In this document: positions 1 to 24,251 of the stretch, piece after piece
Layout of the letters: every line of letters starts with the position of its first letter
Position numbering within the stretch: position 1 is the first letter of the stretch
DNA from: Rotaria socialis
Lineage: Eukaryota; Rotifera; Eurotatoria; Philodinida; Philodinidae
Direction of reading: 5' to 3'
DNA length: 64,000 nt
Assembly: GCA_905331475.1 (NCBI GenBank)
Contig: CAJNYU010001875.1
Span: 268,122 to 332,121, forward strand
Notes under the pieces: generated by a model
Databases searched by the model: none
What the model was told of the DNA's origin: nothing
The model's input: only the letters and a program-made list of their open reading frames with translations
Program-made: the position numbers and the translations under genes

Positions 1-1744
1 ATATTAAATTACCTCGCATGCCACTATTAGGTTGTAGAAATTTATTTGGCACAGAACCAAAATTTCCATCAACACATAAATATGGTGAAACAAGTTCATT
101 GCTGTTTCTTGACGCATTCGGGTATGGTTTTGTATTTCGATTGCGTAATGAACAAAATTGACGTAAACGATTGCGATTATATGGCGCTTGAGGATCTAAA
201 TGAAAGTTATCAATTGAATTTGGTATTGTTTGCATGAAATTTTTCGTAAAATTGTGTTGTATTTGAGGAATTTCTTCATCTTCATCACTGATTGTTAAGG
301 CGGATTTCATTTGCTGTTGATAATTAGAATTTTGATGGCGAAGTTCAGAATAATATGAGCCAATTGATTGTGATGGTGCACTGACTGCAGCTGATAAGGG
401 TGTAAGTTGTGAATGATTTGAAATTGATTGTTCAGGCGTTGGTGATGATGTTGTTTTACCAGCAAATATATGATTATTTTGATTATCCTGTCCACTGATT
501 AATGTTAATTTATCTGAATGAGAATGACCAATAGATAGATGTTGCGAATCATGAGTTGTTAAAATGCTTTGAACAGGATTTATCATATTTGGTTCCGTTA
601 AATCCACACCACTATCACTCGCTACATGACCCATTAGCTGTTGACTTGATGGCGAATTATGAGAACCTTCCGAAGTAAAGTTCATTAATGATGATGGTGG
701 CGGTGTTGTCTGCTGATGAAGTCGAATCGATGGAAAACGTTGTAAAGGTTGATGATGTATTGGCATTAATGGTGATGAGGATAATGATTTCTTTAAAGTG
801 AAAGAAGAAAAAAATCCGGTAAAAATTATTTAATTTTATCGTCTCAAATAAATAGTTCTTGGTTCTATATTTTATTCTATTATTTGATAGGCATATATTA
901 TTTTCATTTCGATTAGATAAATAACTAGATGCGCATATTTAAATGCTTTTGTTAGTCCATTTACGTCAGCTCTAATGGAAAGTAAGATAAGAATATTTAC
1001 ATCCGTGTTCTTATTTTTGAAAAATTGATAAAATAAAGGAAAGAGGAAATAAAATAAAATAATGGCCTTGGAACGTCATGACCGCATTTAGAAATTAGTA
1101 TTTTTCTCATGTACAAATCTTTACATTCTATTATAATTTAATCAAGAGCATACCTCTTCCGTATTTCCTTTACTAATTATTGTTGCTGATGAAACTAAAG
1201 CATTTAATTGTGGTACATCAACTTGAAACTTTTGTAAACTTGGATTAGTTTGAATGAAAAATTGAATTTGCTGACAAACGCCAATTAGTTGTTGTTCTGA
1301 ACAGGAAAAATTAGAGGGATTATTTAATTTCGAATCCAAATATATTAACACATTTCGATAGGAATCCAGTAATTTTTCATCAGTTGCTGTTAATGAAACT
1401 AATGGTAAATAAAGTTGAAGTGTTGAAATTATTTTATCTAACGGATCCGATAGGAGACAAGCAAGTATAACTAAAATTAGAAAAGCATCACATCTTATCT
1501 GTTGTCTACAATTTTGACGATTACTGGGTGCATTTGCTTGATCCACTGTATGGCGAAGCATATCATCACTATTTTGTTGATTATTGCTGTAGGATAAAAA
1601 TTGGGCAAGAAAATATCGATATCGTAAATGTAATTTTTTTGATAATTCAACTGACGCAAAAATCTGTTCGAATAATGTCCACCCATCAAGTTGCTGTTGA
1701 ATACGATTATTTTGATCGTGAAATTTTTCTGATAATGTTAACAT
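1..1744 (-). CDS. Smaug/SAMD4-like RNA-binding translational repressor, 5' part only
   Basis: Two exons are visible: 1744-1154 (197 codons from ATG) and 790 to beyond position 1, joined in phase 0 across a GT-AG intron at 791-1153. The first exon resembles the N-terminal Smaug homology region. It has a GW-x-x-x-EQ motif near residue 21, a helical stretch, and a segment near residues 108-120 (ISTLQLYLPLVSL) that matches the family's ISLLLTHLPLL region. The second exon is a Ser/Gln/His-rich linker containing SDSGVDL. The RNA-binding SAM domain would lie beyond the left edge. Known family role: Smaug proteins bind hairpins in mRNAs and recruit deadenylation and translational repressors in the cytoplasm. 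The call rests on the N-terminal region alone, so it is probable, not certain. The 3' end is missing only because the window ends. Confidence 0.62.
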
Positions 1745-4350
1745 ATTATTATTATAGATTAGAGTTGTCTTGTTAATTTTTGTAACTGTTTTCTTTTTTT
1801 AATATTATATGAAACACACACAACACACACACACAGCACAATAGATAATATTATGTTTTACACAAAAACATCGTCATCTGAAATATGAGAATATAGAAAG
1901 GAAGGCAGGCGAATAAGGGGTAGAGAAAAAATCTAGTTCTACTAGAGAAAATAAAACTGCATATGCAAATCGAGTCATTCTATTGAAATTTTCAACGCTT
2001 GTGCAATAAAGAAATAATGTCGTGATGTTAAACTGCTCATGTGACATGCCAGTACCTCACACACTGTACTAATAGACGAGACACATTCTCCTTTTATACT
2101 CTTGCTTTTTCTCTTTTTCTCTCTCGTACTCGTTATATTATCGAGTAATCAATCTAGGCACTTCTTCGTTCACTATCACAGTGAGAACAGCAAGAAAAGC
2201 ATAGAAGTACGTAGAAAGAGAATGACTTTATTCTTCTGTGCGACCAAAGTCATGCCTTATTTTTTGTGTCTACCACTTTTTTTCTTTCTTTTCTTTGCGA
2301 ACCATTCTGTTTTTTAACTCCAATTGGTTCACCATTGTGACTATCGTCTATATCAACGGCACTTACGAGTCCATGATTACTGACTATTTTCTGTTCTGTT
2401 TTTAGAGACATTATAAAAGAAAGCATACATTATTATTTTCCATCTTTGAGTTGTTTTTATTGCAAGGAGGAAGCTGCGGATTTTGGGATTTTCAAAATCC
2501 CAAAGATCGGCTCTTTCCTCTTGTTTTATTGTGTAAGAGAAAAAATCGCATCTAGAAAAAAATTAGTTTCCACGTTACAATAAATGAATACGCAATATGC
2601 TTTTTTTCACATTACGATTTTGTTTTTATCATGATTTAGAAATTAATGAAAACGGAATTCGATTTCAGCGACTAAGACAACAAGAAAAAAATTAATATCC
2701 GGAGTTACTCAATATCAATATCATTGATTAAGACACAAGATTTGTTTCTATTTTTAATCAATAAAATTGATTCACGCTAATTTTATCATTGGATGAATGA
2801 ATTTTGTTTTTCGTTTAAAATTTAAAATTTATTACACCTATTTGATTATTGAAGTCCGTTGAAAAGAAAGCCAGAGTAAGGAAAACAAAGGAAAAAAACG
2901 AATTAAATGATAGATATAAGCTTGAGTTTTTCTTTTTTTTTGTTGTTAATTCATTTCAGGCAAATATAAAAATATTAGCGGCAAGTAATAAAGAGAGAGA
3001 AAAATGACAGTCATGATATAAACAATAACGCCATTTAATAAACTAGTTCAAGGGTTAACGATGGTGAGTCTTAATATACTGAAAATTACCTTTGAGCAAT
3101 AGGAAATAATAAATGCGTAGAAGAAGAGGATAAGACATTTTCTACGATATCGATACTTTCTTTTTTTTTCTTGTTTTCATATATATAGTCTCCATTTGAA
3201 AATTACGCACAATTACCTCAATATTTTTTCTTATTGGCAGAATTTTTTATCTTATAAAAATCACGTTATTATTTGGAAAATTTCTTATGAAAGAAAACTA
3301 ATAAAAACAATTCAAAATGGCATTTTACGTCGTTTTTATAATCTCTAGTAGTAAAAGAAAAATAAATCTGTATTTGTATTAGGACACTAGATGTCAGTCA
3401 GTGTTAACACTCAGGAAAAAAATTTGATGGTTCAGAACTTATTTTCATTTAGTATAAATATAAGTCATGCATGAAAAATAAGTTTCGGCATGATGACGTT
3501 AGAAGATGATTTTCTTCAAATAGAATTATTTACGAGAAGAAGAAAACACATAAATTCTCAACTACTCGAAGATTGCATTTTAAATTTCTAACATATCATA
3601 TGTGCCTACTCTTGTAATGATTCTATTTTCTTAACATAGATTATGTGACAAGTAGTAGAATCATCGAAGAGGGAAAAGATGCGATCTTCTTCTGTCTTTA
3701 AAATCATGCTTTACATCTTTAAACATTTATAATTTAGCTAGTGTCTAGCAGATAAACATGTTATTATTCATTGGACATCAAAAAATGGATTCATACTTAT
3801 CATGTCTGATAGATATGTAGTTATTCTTCTCTTTTCAGAAAGACAAAGAAATCCGGTTTTTATAATCATAGAATCTTGCCCGGCAGAGACGACAAAAAAA
3901 AGAGTACTTCATCAATATTTTTATTCAATTATCTTACAAAATGTTGTTTCTGTTTTTTTCTACTTTGATTGAAGTTTTCCATTTATTATTATGTATCAAC
4001 TTCCGTTTTAAAATTTTATGCTTTATACCATGCTGAAGGAAATAAGCAAAAGAAAGACAACTAAAAATCCTTCCGAATCAATACAAATAAAAAAATCTAT
4101 CTATATATTTAGTTTTGTCTTTTTTAATGTTTGACCGATGTTATTGACGTCAAAGAAAAAGAGAAAAAAACGTGAACACCAAAAATAAACCAATCCATTA
4201 TTGGATTAAATTATTTTTCTCAATATATTAAAATAACGCAGCATGAAAAAGAAAAACAATCTGACAAGCTAGAGTAAAGCAGTTTTAAGAAAATAAGACA
4301 AGCAACTTGCTCGTCATCTTTTATGCGTTCATTGAATGATGAGATGTATT
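1745..4350. other. Intergenic, upstream of Smaug-like gene and downstream of NPC1
   Basis: No supported gene. AT-rich sequence with A and T runs and a short CA-rich tract near 1816-1838. It contains one strong inverted repeat (2482-2504). The promoter and 5' UTR of the Smaug-like gene should lie at the left side and the NPC1 3' UTR at the right side. Confidence 0.6.
2467..2520. repeat. Imperfect inverted repeat (hairpin-forming)
   Basis: A perfect 11-bp inverted repeat with a 1-nt centre (TTTGGGATTTT, C, AAAATCCCAAA; 2482-2504) is extended outward by an imperfect stem that ends in GAGGAA on the left and TTCCTC on the right. There is no gene on either side within 500 bp. Confidence 0.6.
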
Positions 4351-7300
4351 TTACGCATTTCCATTGGCAACAACTTCACTTGGTATAGTATCATCATTTA
4401 GATACGAACGTTTTCTATGATCAATAAATGTTATTGAATGTGGTCCTAAAGAAAAAATAAAATAAAATGTAATCATTCAATTGAAACTTAATGACTAAGA
4501 TTCACGTGATACTAACCAAAATAGCTGAGTAAGATCGGAAGAAAAACTAAACCATGCAATGCACCAATCACAACCAATGAAAAATACATACGAAAATAGA
4601 ACACCTGGAAAAGTTGTGACTTTGCAAATGCAAGAACGACAACACCGCCAATCTTGGTTAATGTTATGCCGCTGAATACCTATGAGTAACAAACATGATT
4701 TTAAATGAATAAACAAAAGACTTAAATTAGTCACTTACGGAGCTACCCATTTCAGATAATGCTGTACGTGCACGCAACAATCGATCTTCACCTTGACTAA
4801 CAGCAAAATAACGTGCGATATGAGCAATAAATTCAACTGCAATGCCAACCGACTAAAAAAGCAAAATAGAAATTGTAAACATACGTTTTTCTTCTTTCGG
4901 CCATGTTGTATTTCTTTTCAAAATCTTACCATGACTATGTTTACAACGGATATAGCATTAAGTTCGATTTTCCATAGAAACATAACGCCAAACATATCAA
5001 TTATAATCATAAAGACGCAAAGAAGAATGAGAAACGATGTATGAAAATCAAAGCCAAGTAATACGCATGTTACAACAAATACAGCTGCAAATGATAATGA
5101 TAAGTTCATAATAAGATTATGCCATATGGTTAAATATTGATCGTAGAATACGTAGAAAACGCTATTACAAGAAAAGTAAAAAACACGGCTTAGAAGACTT
5201 TGAAGGCACTATGATATGTGTATATATAAAGGAAAAAAAAGCAGGTTAAATAAATTTCTCAGGACAAAACTACTCAAATCATATTTTAAAACTAAATTAA
5301 ATTCCAACATAAATAGTTTAAAAAAATAATACGAGTAGATGCACATCAATAGAAGTTGATAATCATTTTTTATTCTAGATTTAGAGAGTTTTTTCGAACT
5401 AAGTAGATAATAAAATCGTCAACTCCGTAGAAAATCATGAAAATTAAATATTCCTAATGCCTACAGCGTAAGCTTACAGGCGCATGAGAGTTTTAACCAG
5501 AATAATGCAACTAAAACGATATCTATTAGACATGTACTTCAATTATTTAGGTTATTTTAACCTGAATCAAGAATGATGCCATTCTATGTTTAATTAAATG
5601 AGAGAACATTGTTTTCTACGTCATTGGGAGCCTAGACGTTGAAAAACAACATTAAAAAATTATCAAAAGAGGAACTACTGTAACAATCTTAGGCTACACG
5701 CTAGAATTATATGTTTAAGATCTTTATGTTTTTTTCTAATCTCTTATTAAATCATGCAGATCATTGGTTCCGTGCTCCGTTTGATCTTCAAAGATAGATA
5801 GTTTTCTACGTTATTACTACATCGATTCAATCAAGTGTACTTGAATATTAAACTACGAATTGCAATTCTACTTTGAGCTTAGGTTGTTTTGTCGTCTATT
5901 AATAACAAGCAAAGTTGAACGATAAAATTCAAGCATGAATACCAATAATATGCCTGAATAACTTAACTTAAATATTTTTTAAGAACCGATTTTCATATAC
6001 GTCAATTTCTATCCGAATAAAAAGAAGATCTGTCGAAGCGTTTGGAATTAAATCGGATTTGAAGCATCTCGTCTACGATTTATTTTAAGGATTTAATTCT
6101 TATTCTCTGTTTCAATGAGAATAATAAATTTCCGTAAAACTTCTTACCTATATGGAACAACTGGATAGTCTTCAAGTTTATTTGAATCATGGTATGGATG
6201 ACTGTGATTATTTAAAATTGTTCTTGAAATATTTTTTGCTATTTCATTTGCACTTTTCATTGCATCAATATAATCTTTTGATGTTTTCAATACAGAATGA
6301 AAACCCATAAAATATGAACTTTTAACATATGTATTATTAACTAGCTCGATAGCATCATGATATGCAGCATGACCACCCTTTGGACATTTTTCGCCCGGAT
6401 TGTCAATTAGAAAATATTCAATATATTGTCGGAAATCATCTGGTGATGGTCGTTGATTTTCTAGAAATTTTATTGGACATGGTTGACATGCTGTATCGTT
6501 TAATGTAGCCGGACAAAATTGTTTTGTTTGATTATTTATTCTACAACAAGGTGGATCATTTGTTGATTGTAGCCAATCAAAATAATCATCGAGCCATGAT
6601 GATGGTGGTTGTGCTAGATAATAACGATTTGGTTGTCGTAATGCTTCTCCGATTTGTCCAAGTAATGATATTGATGAACAGCCTGATGTACCACAGAGTA
6701 AATCTTGATCATCAATTTTCGTATAATCGATAGCATCTTGATTAACAATGAAATAAACTGGTGGACCAACACTTAAATATTCTTCCAGTCCACGAAAATA
6801 ATCTAAAACATAGGAATCTTTTGGCATCGATAATTTTTGATCAAGACCAACGGAAATACGATGTATGCTTGAAAGTGATAGACATGTAGTAATAATGAAT
6901 AATGAAAATAAAATTGCACGTATGTAAGATGAACCCAATACCATTGGCGTCCAAATACGTGTGAAAACTTGTTGTAGCATTCCTTTTGATTCTTGTTCTG
7001 CTTCATTCGTTGTTGATTCTAATTTCATAGGTACACAACAGCATAGATCCGGCCGATCTGATTGCTGCCGTTTAGCATCAAGTGCAAGTATAGATACAAA
7101 ACAAGTTATTTGCAGTAGAAAATCAATAAAAACAGCCATGAATGCGTATAATGAAAAAAGTTGTACAGCAGGCATTGGTGTCAATGAGCCAAGTACAAAA
7201 GCAATCGATTCACTTGTTGCTGTTAATAGTATTGATGGGCCGACGCGGCCTATTGTTTTAGCTAAGCATATGTCGATGGATGGATGTTTTTCAGTTTTAG

Positions 7301-10278
7301 CATGTTCGAAATGTTGAACGATGATAAATATATTATCGACACCAACAGCCAAGACAAGAAATGGTATAACTTCAAATATAATTAATGTACCAGCTAGACC
7401 ACAATATGAATAGAATCCTATGGAACTCATAACAGATATTAACACGAAAAATACACCAATGAAACCAACAGATATTTTTAAATCTATGAAAAATGTTCGC
7501 CACGAACGAATACGACCGAGTGTTAAGGTTACGTAGAGAAACATGATTGAATAAGATATAATAATAGTAAAAATATCAGAACGACTCTGACGATTTAATT
7601 CATCTTGAATAGAACGTTCAGCACTGTAGAAAACAGTAAAATTTGCTGTTTCATCCCAACGACCAGCAGCACGCAGTGCCTTTTGAGTTTCAGTAAAATT
7701 TTTCATATAATCAAGAAAAACTTTTTCCCATGCTTCAGCTAAATAAATACAAGAAACATAGACTTATGAAAGTTTTCTTAGACAAAACAAACCTAATTGA
7801 ATTTTCTCTGGGTCATTTGAATTTTCAATTACAATCGTAATAACTAATGCTGTTGCATTCGCATATGTTGAGCCGGAATAATTACCCAATATCATAAACG
7901 GATTAATGGTTCCACCAAAATCAGCAAAACATGATATATTCAATGGATTATCTTTGGTTGTGGTCGGCGCTTCTGAACATGTCATAAAATGTGTTGAATA
8001 ATCAAAATAAGTAAAAAAGTCATCATGAATAGATGTATTTAATTTATCTTTTGAATTTTGATAATATTGTAAAATTGAAAAAACTGTACAATTTTCATTA
8101 TCGGGTGCTAATGGTTTGAAACAAATATCTGATAATAGAACTGTCCGATTTTTTTCTTTCAAATCAGCTGTAAGTGATAAAACATCTGTTTGAAGATCAA
8201 GTACACGAAAGAGAAAATCTAAATTAAATACAGGTCCAAATGTGTATTCACTAGCCGGTGCCGGTGGAGATAGGTAATAATGTGTTGTAAACGATTGATC
8301 ATCGGGAACAATAATTATTTGTGTTGTACGATAAAAAGGTCTAAAATGTCCAAAAGAAAATTTTCGATTATATTAAAATCAAAAAATATCGTACTTAAAA
8401 TGTTTATCAAAATAATCTTTTTGTTGTCGAGCAATACTCGATTTCGCTGACCATAATAGGACAGGGTCGGTTGTAACTTTAAATTTAAGTAGGCCACAGG
8501 ATAGAGCAGCAATTAAAACAGTGCCAATAGATAGAACAATAAATGGATGTTGAGCACAGTAAAGACCCAAACTTTAAAAATAGAGGATATTTGAAATCGA
8601 AGAAGAATAGTATTTTGAATAACATACTTATAAAAAATTTGTTGAAGAAAATTCTCTGTACTTAGACGTACACGAATTAAACGTCCGAGTTTATTTCGAC
8701 TGATTGGCCCATTGATTAATGCGGTGGTCTCTTTTGGTTAGCAAAAAACAAAAGAAATATAAGAAATCGAATGAGAATGGGATGATTAACTTTTACCTGT
8801 TGATTCTTCAACAATTTGTCGAGGTTTTCGAAATTTTGGTATAACAAATAACGAGGTAAAAAATGTAGCCACGAAAAGTACAATTACCATAAGAGCAATA
8901 ACTACCCATCCATCGATATTAAATATTTTAAATTCCTTATCGGGAACATCGGGTGGTATTGGCCTACAAGATTTTGAACAATCCTAAATAAAAGTTTTCT
9001 TTGATTTTCGGATTTTTGCAAAATAAAAAACAAAAAATTTACCAAACATCCACATGCTGTTTTATTTTCATATCTTGATACTATTGGTTCGCTACATACA
9101 AATGTTGTTTGATTATAAAATGTTTCATATTGACTTGTATCATTCATCATATTGATATAGATTGGAAATGGTACAGCAGGATTACCGATACCTAAATATG
9201 CCATAAACGCTTCTTTTGTACATTTATCATACGGTCGACCACACATGGAATCAAGTGAATGTTGATTACCACCGGGATATAAAACGTCTCTAAAACAAAT
9301 TTACAAACAAAATAGATATAGAAAAACAGATGCAATTATTTCAAAAAAACAAAAAAAAAAGAATCAAACAATCTCACCGACAAGAGTCAAGTATACGCTG
9401 AGAAAAATCTTCAGCTACATCATAATATATAGATTCGACTGTTGTTCGATTTGGAAATGATATACTGGTGCCTAAATCTTTCACAGTTAAAAACCGACTT
9501 TGATCCGGAGCACAAGTCATTGCACAAAACAACGAACGAAAATTGTAATAACATGATGGACAACGGCCTAACATTAATTTTGCCAAGCCAAATTGATCGG
9601 CCATGATTTTTATTTGATCCCCCGAGCAGCATGTATAAGTATTATTGGTACCTTGAAGAAAATTCAATAAGAAAAATGAAATAATTATGTACTAGAAAAA
9701 TATACGACACAGAATATTTTCCAACAATAGTATCTGAGCAAACAACATCTATTAAAAGTGCTTTGCTCTCGGTTATCTCTAATCTGAAGGTGAAAGCGCA
9801 TTATGATTCTCAGGTTAAAGTAATCTTTGAAATATATTAGAGAAAGTTCTTGTCTATACAAGAAAAGAGTTAGTTCATTGGGCAGTGAAATTCAATCTTA
9901 AAGTCCTTATGATTATCCCTTGGACCATCTTAAATGAAAAATCAGTTCTCTTTTTTTGACTTATTTAAATCTTATCTCAAACGTCTAAACATATAAAAAT
10001 AGAACAACCTACCATTATAGATCATTCCACAAGCGGTTTCTAATGTTTTCAATGCTGATTCATCAGTTAACAATTGTGCAGTACCATTATAATAACAATT
10101 AGTTATTTTACCCAGTGCATTTTCTCCACAAGGTCCATACCATATACAATGGCCATCCTTTTAATTTAACAATTTAAATAATCAAAATTTCTTAACAAAA
10201 AAAAAATCATTCAATTCCTACTTCAGCTTTTGTCGAAGTCAATACAACGTAAACAATAAATGCAAATAATTTAAGCAT
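4351..10278 (-). CDS. NPC1: NPC1-like intracellular cholesterol transporter, complete
   Basis: Thirteen exons join in frame to 1310 aa: 10278-10222, 10157-10013, 9651-9378, 9289-9043, 8983-8797, 8730-8628, 8571-8395, 8340-7793, 7738-6148, 5161-4930, 4852-4739, 4679-4517 and 4445-4351. A signal peptide (about residues 1-17, [15 protein letters not shown]) precedes the Cys-rich N-terminal sterol-binding domain ([17 protein letters not shown]). The sterol-sensing domain lies at about residues 636-802 (includes [16 protein letters not shown]). A conserved region near the C terminus reads [13 protein letters not shown]. Family role: exports cholesterol from late endosomes/lysosomes, receiving it from NPC2. 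Human NPC1 is 1278 aa, so the length fits. Oddities: the usual C-terminal LLNF lysosomal signal is absent (the end is VVANGNA), and intron 9 is 986 bp whereas most others are under 90 bp. NPC1L1 is an alternative paralogue name. Confidence 0.95.
5162..6147 (-). other. Unusually long NPC1 intron 9 (986 bp)
   Basis: A GT-AG intron (exon side AG at 6148, C at 5161) that splits the Ser codon of PYSVFYVFY. It is more than ten times longer than most other introns in this gene. No coding exon or clear terminal inverted repeat was seen inside it. Confidence 0.8.
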
Positions 10279-11371
10279 AGTTGTATTATTATTATTATTA
10301 TTATTATCTAGTAAATATAAAATTACGTAAAAAATATTCTATATTTATTATAAAAGTTCTTAAAACAAGTTTTTATCATTCGTTTTTTGAAATTATTCCT
10401 ATCCAATAGAAAGAATCTCGCCATAAATGATTAAACAAGAACGCAAAAATAAACATTGAAACACACGCGTTTGTTGTACCTGAAAAGAAAATGAATTCAA
10501 ATGAGTCGCTCTCTCTTGTTAATTTATTGACTTTGTGACTTTTCAAAAAAAAAAACTACACTAAAATATTTGTCAACTAAAGACTAAAGTTCTGTCAGAA
10601 ATGACAATCGCAATCTCCACCTTCTCCAACGTCTGGTACGATAAATACTTTCATAATTTAAATACAATACTAACTGCCCAATAAAACATTTTTAGTACTA
10701 CCATTTGAGTAAATAGAACACAAAATTACGATGATGTAACTATTTACTTTCCGCGGTATCTTCTATGGATTCTTTGCCTTACAAATCTCGACAAAAAAAT
10801 TGTATCCGTGACTCATGAGAACAAGTCATGGAATGCAGAAAACAAATCATCGAAAAATTATGCATAACAATTTTAACATTTGCTTTTTTTCCTCAAAATA
10901 TCCAGTCTATCGAAATCAGCTGAATTAAAAAAGATAAGTTCTTCACAGCTAAAAGGGCCATGTAAAATTTTTCAAAACTAAAATAGAGATAGTTTCTTGT
11001 TACCAATAGAAAAGCTTATAATATTATTATTTTTTTGCTTTGTAATAATCGGAAAAATAAAAAGAATAGAAATTCATTCTGTATTTGTTTTATTACTGGC
11101 ATATATAAATATATGAGAAATAAGACTATCCGTCTGCCAGAGCAGTCGAATGTAATATCAGGTAATCATTATAATGTGTTAAGAAATTCAGAAATAGAGA
11201 GACAATATTGCAATAGAAAAAAAAACATTTCGGAGGGTAGGGTATCTTTGAAAAGTAAAATAATTCAAAGATCAACGTTTCTTCTTTTTCCTTCTTTTTC
11301 ATCACGGAACCAAGCCGTTTCATAAAAAACGAAAACAAAGAAAAACAAAACGCAACAGAATCTGTTTTTTT
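10279..11371. other. Intergenic between NPC1 and the SEC14L1-like gene
   Basis: About 1.1 kb between the 3' end of the SEC14L1-like gene and the NPC1 start codon. It should hold the NPC1 promoter and the SEC14L1 3' UTR. A short TTA run (ATTATTATT...) lies just upstream of the NPC1 ATG at 10288-10310. Small open frames here show no family resemblance. Confidence 0.6.
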
Positions 11372-23688
<12,317 letters not shown>

Positions 23689-24251
23689 AGCAATAACTAA
23701 ATAAAAAATTTGAAAAATCTAAGGTCATCCTGACATCTAAACAAAATAATTGATTAATATTCTCGAAAAAATCGTAGAATCAAGTAAAGTAGGTTTGTCT
23801 ACAATCTACCATTTACTTTACAAGTACTGATTAGAAGAATATAATCGTGTAAGAGAAATTTTGCTATTCAGTTTTTTCAGTGTCACGATGTTCTCTTTTT
23901 TTGTCCCTAAGTGATATTTGCCAAAAGAAAAATTATTACCTCTCAGAAATAGAGAAAAAAAGAAGAGAAAAGAAATAGACGAATATGGTTTTTTAGGTAA
24001 AAAACAGCTTTTACTTGATTTATTGCATCATTAGCAATTAATACTTGAGAAAATAAATGCATGCGAAAATAATAATACAATAGAGAAGCATTTATCAAAT
24101 CAGATGATTCATTGATAACGACATGCACGACCTCTTTTCCTTGCAGGTCTTGTATACTATTGGATGAAAATGGTTGCACTCGACAATTCAACACCTGACA
24201 ATAGAGTGAAATTTTTATTTTCTAATAAAACCACACAAATAAATTCAAAAA
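23689..24251. promoter_or_regulatory. Bidirectional upstream region between PTEN and HERP
   Basis: The two start codons point away from each other across 563 bp, so both promoters and 5' UTRs should lie here. On the minus strand 23943-24194 is an open frame without an ATG start, preceded by a ttgtcag acceptor-like site. Its phase does not fit PTEN exon 1, so it was not joined. No TATA box or other motif could be assigned with confidence. Confidence 0.5.

Noticed and set aside
6524-7317. Plus-strand open frames inside the NPC1 region
   Set aside because: They are antisense shadows of the large NPC1 exon 7738-6148, whose protein matches the family along its full length.
11035-11338. Open frames on both strands in the NPC1/SEC14L1 gap
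   Set aside because: Lys/Asn/Phe-rich translations typical of AT-rich non-coding DNA, with no conserved motif.
23943-24194. Minus-strand frame as a 5' coding exon of PTEN
   Set aside because: It has no ATG at its start, and its donor phase (0) would put a stop codon at the beginning of PTEN exon 1.
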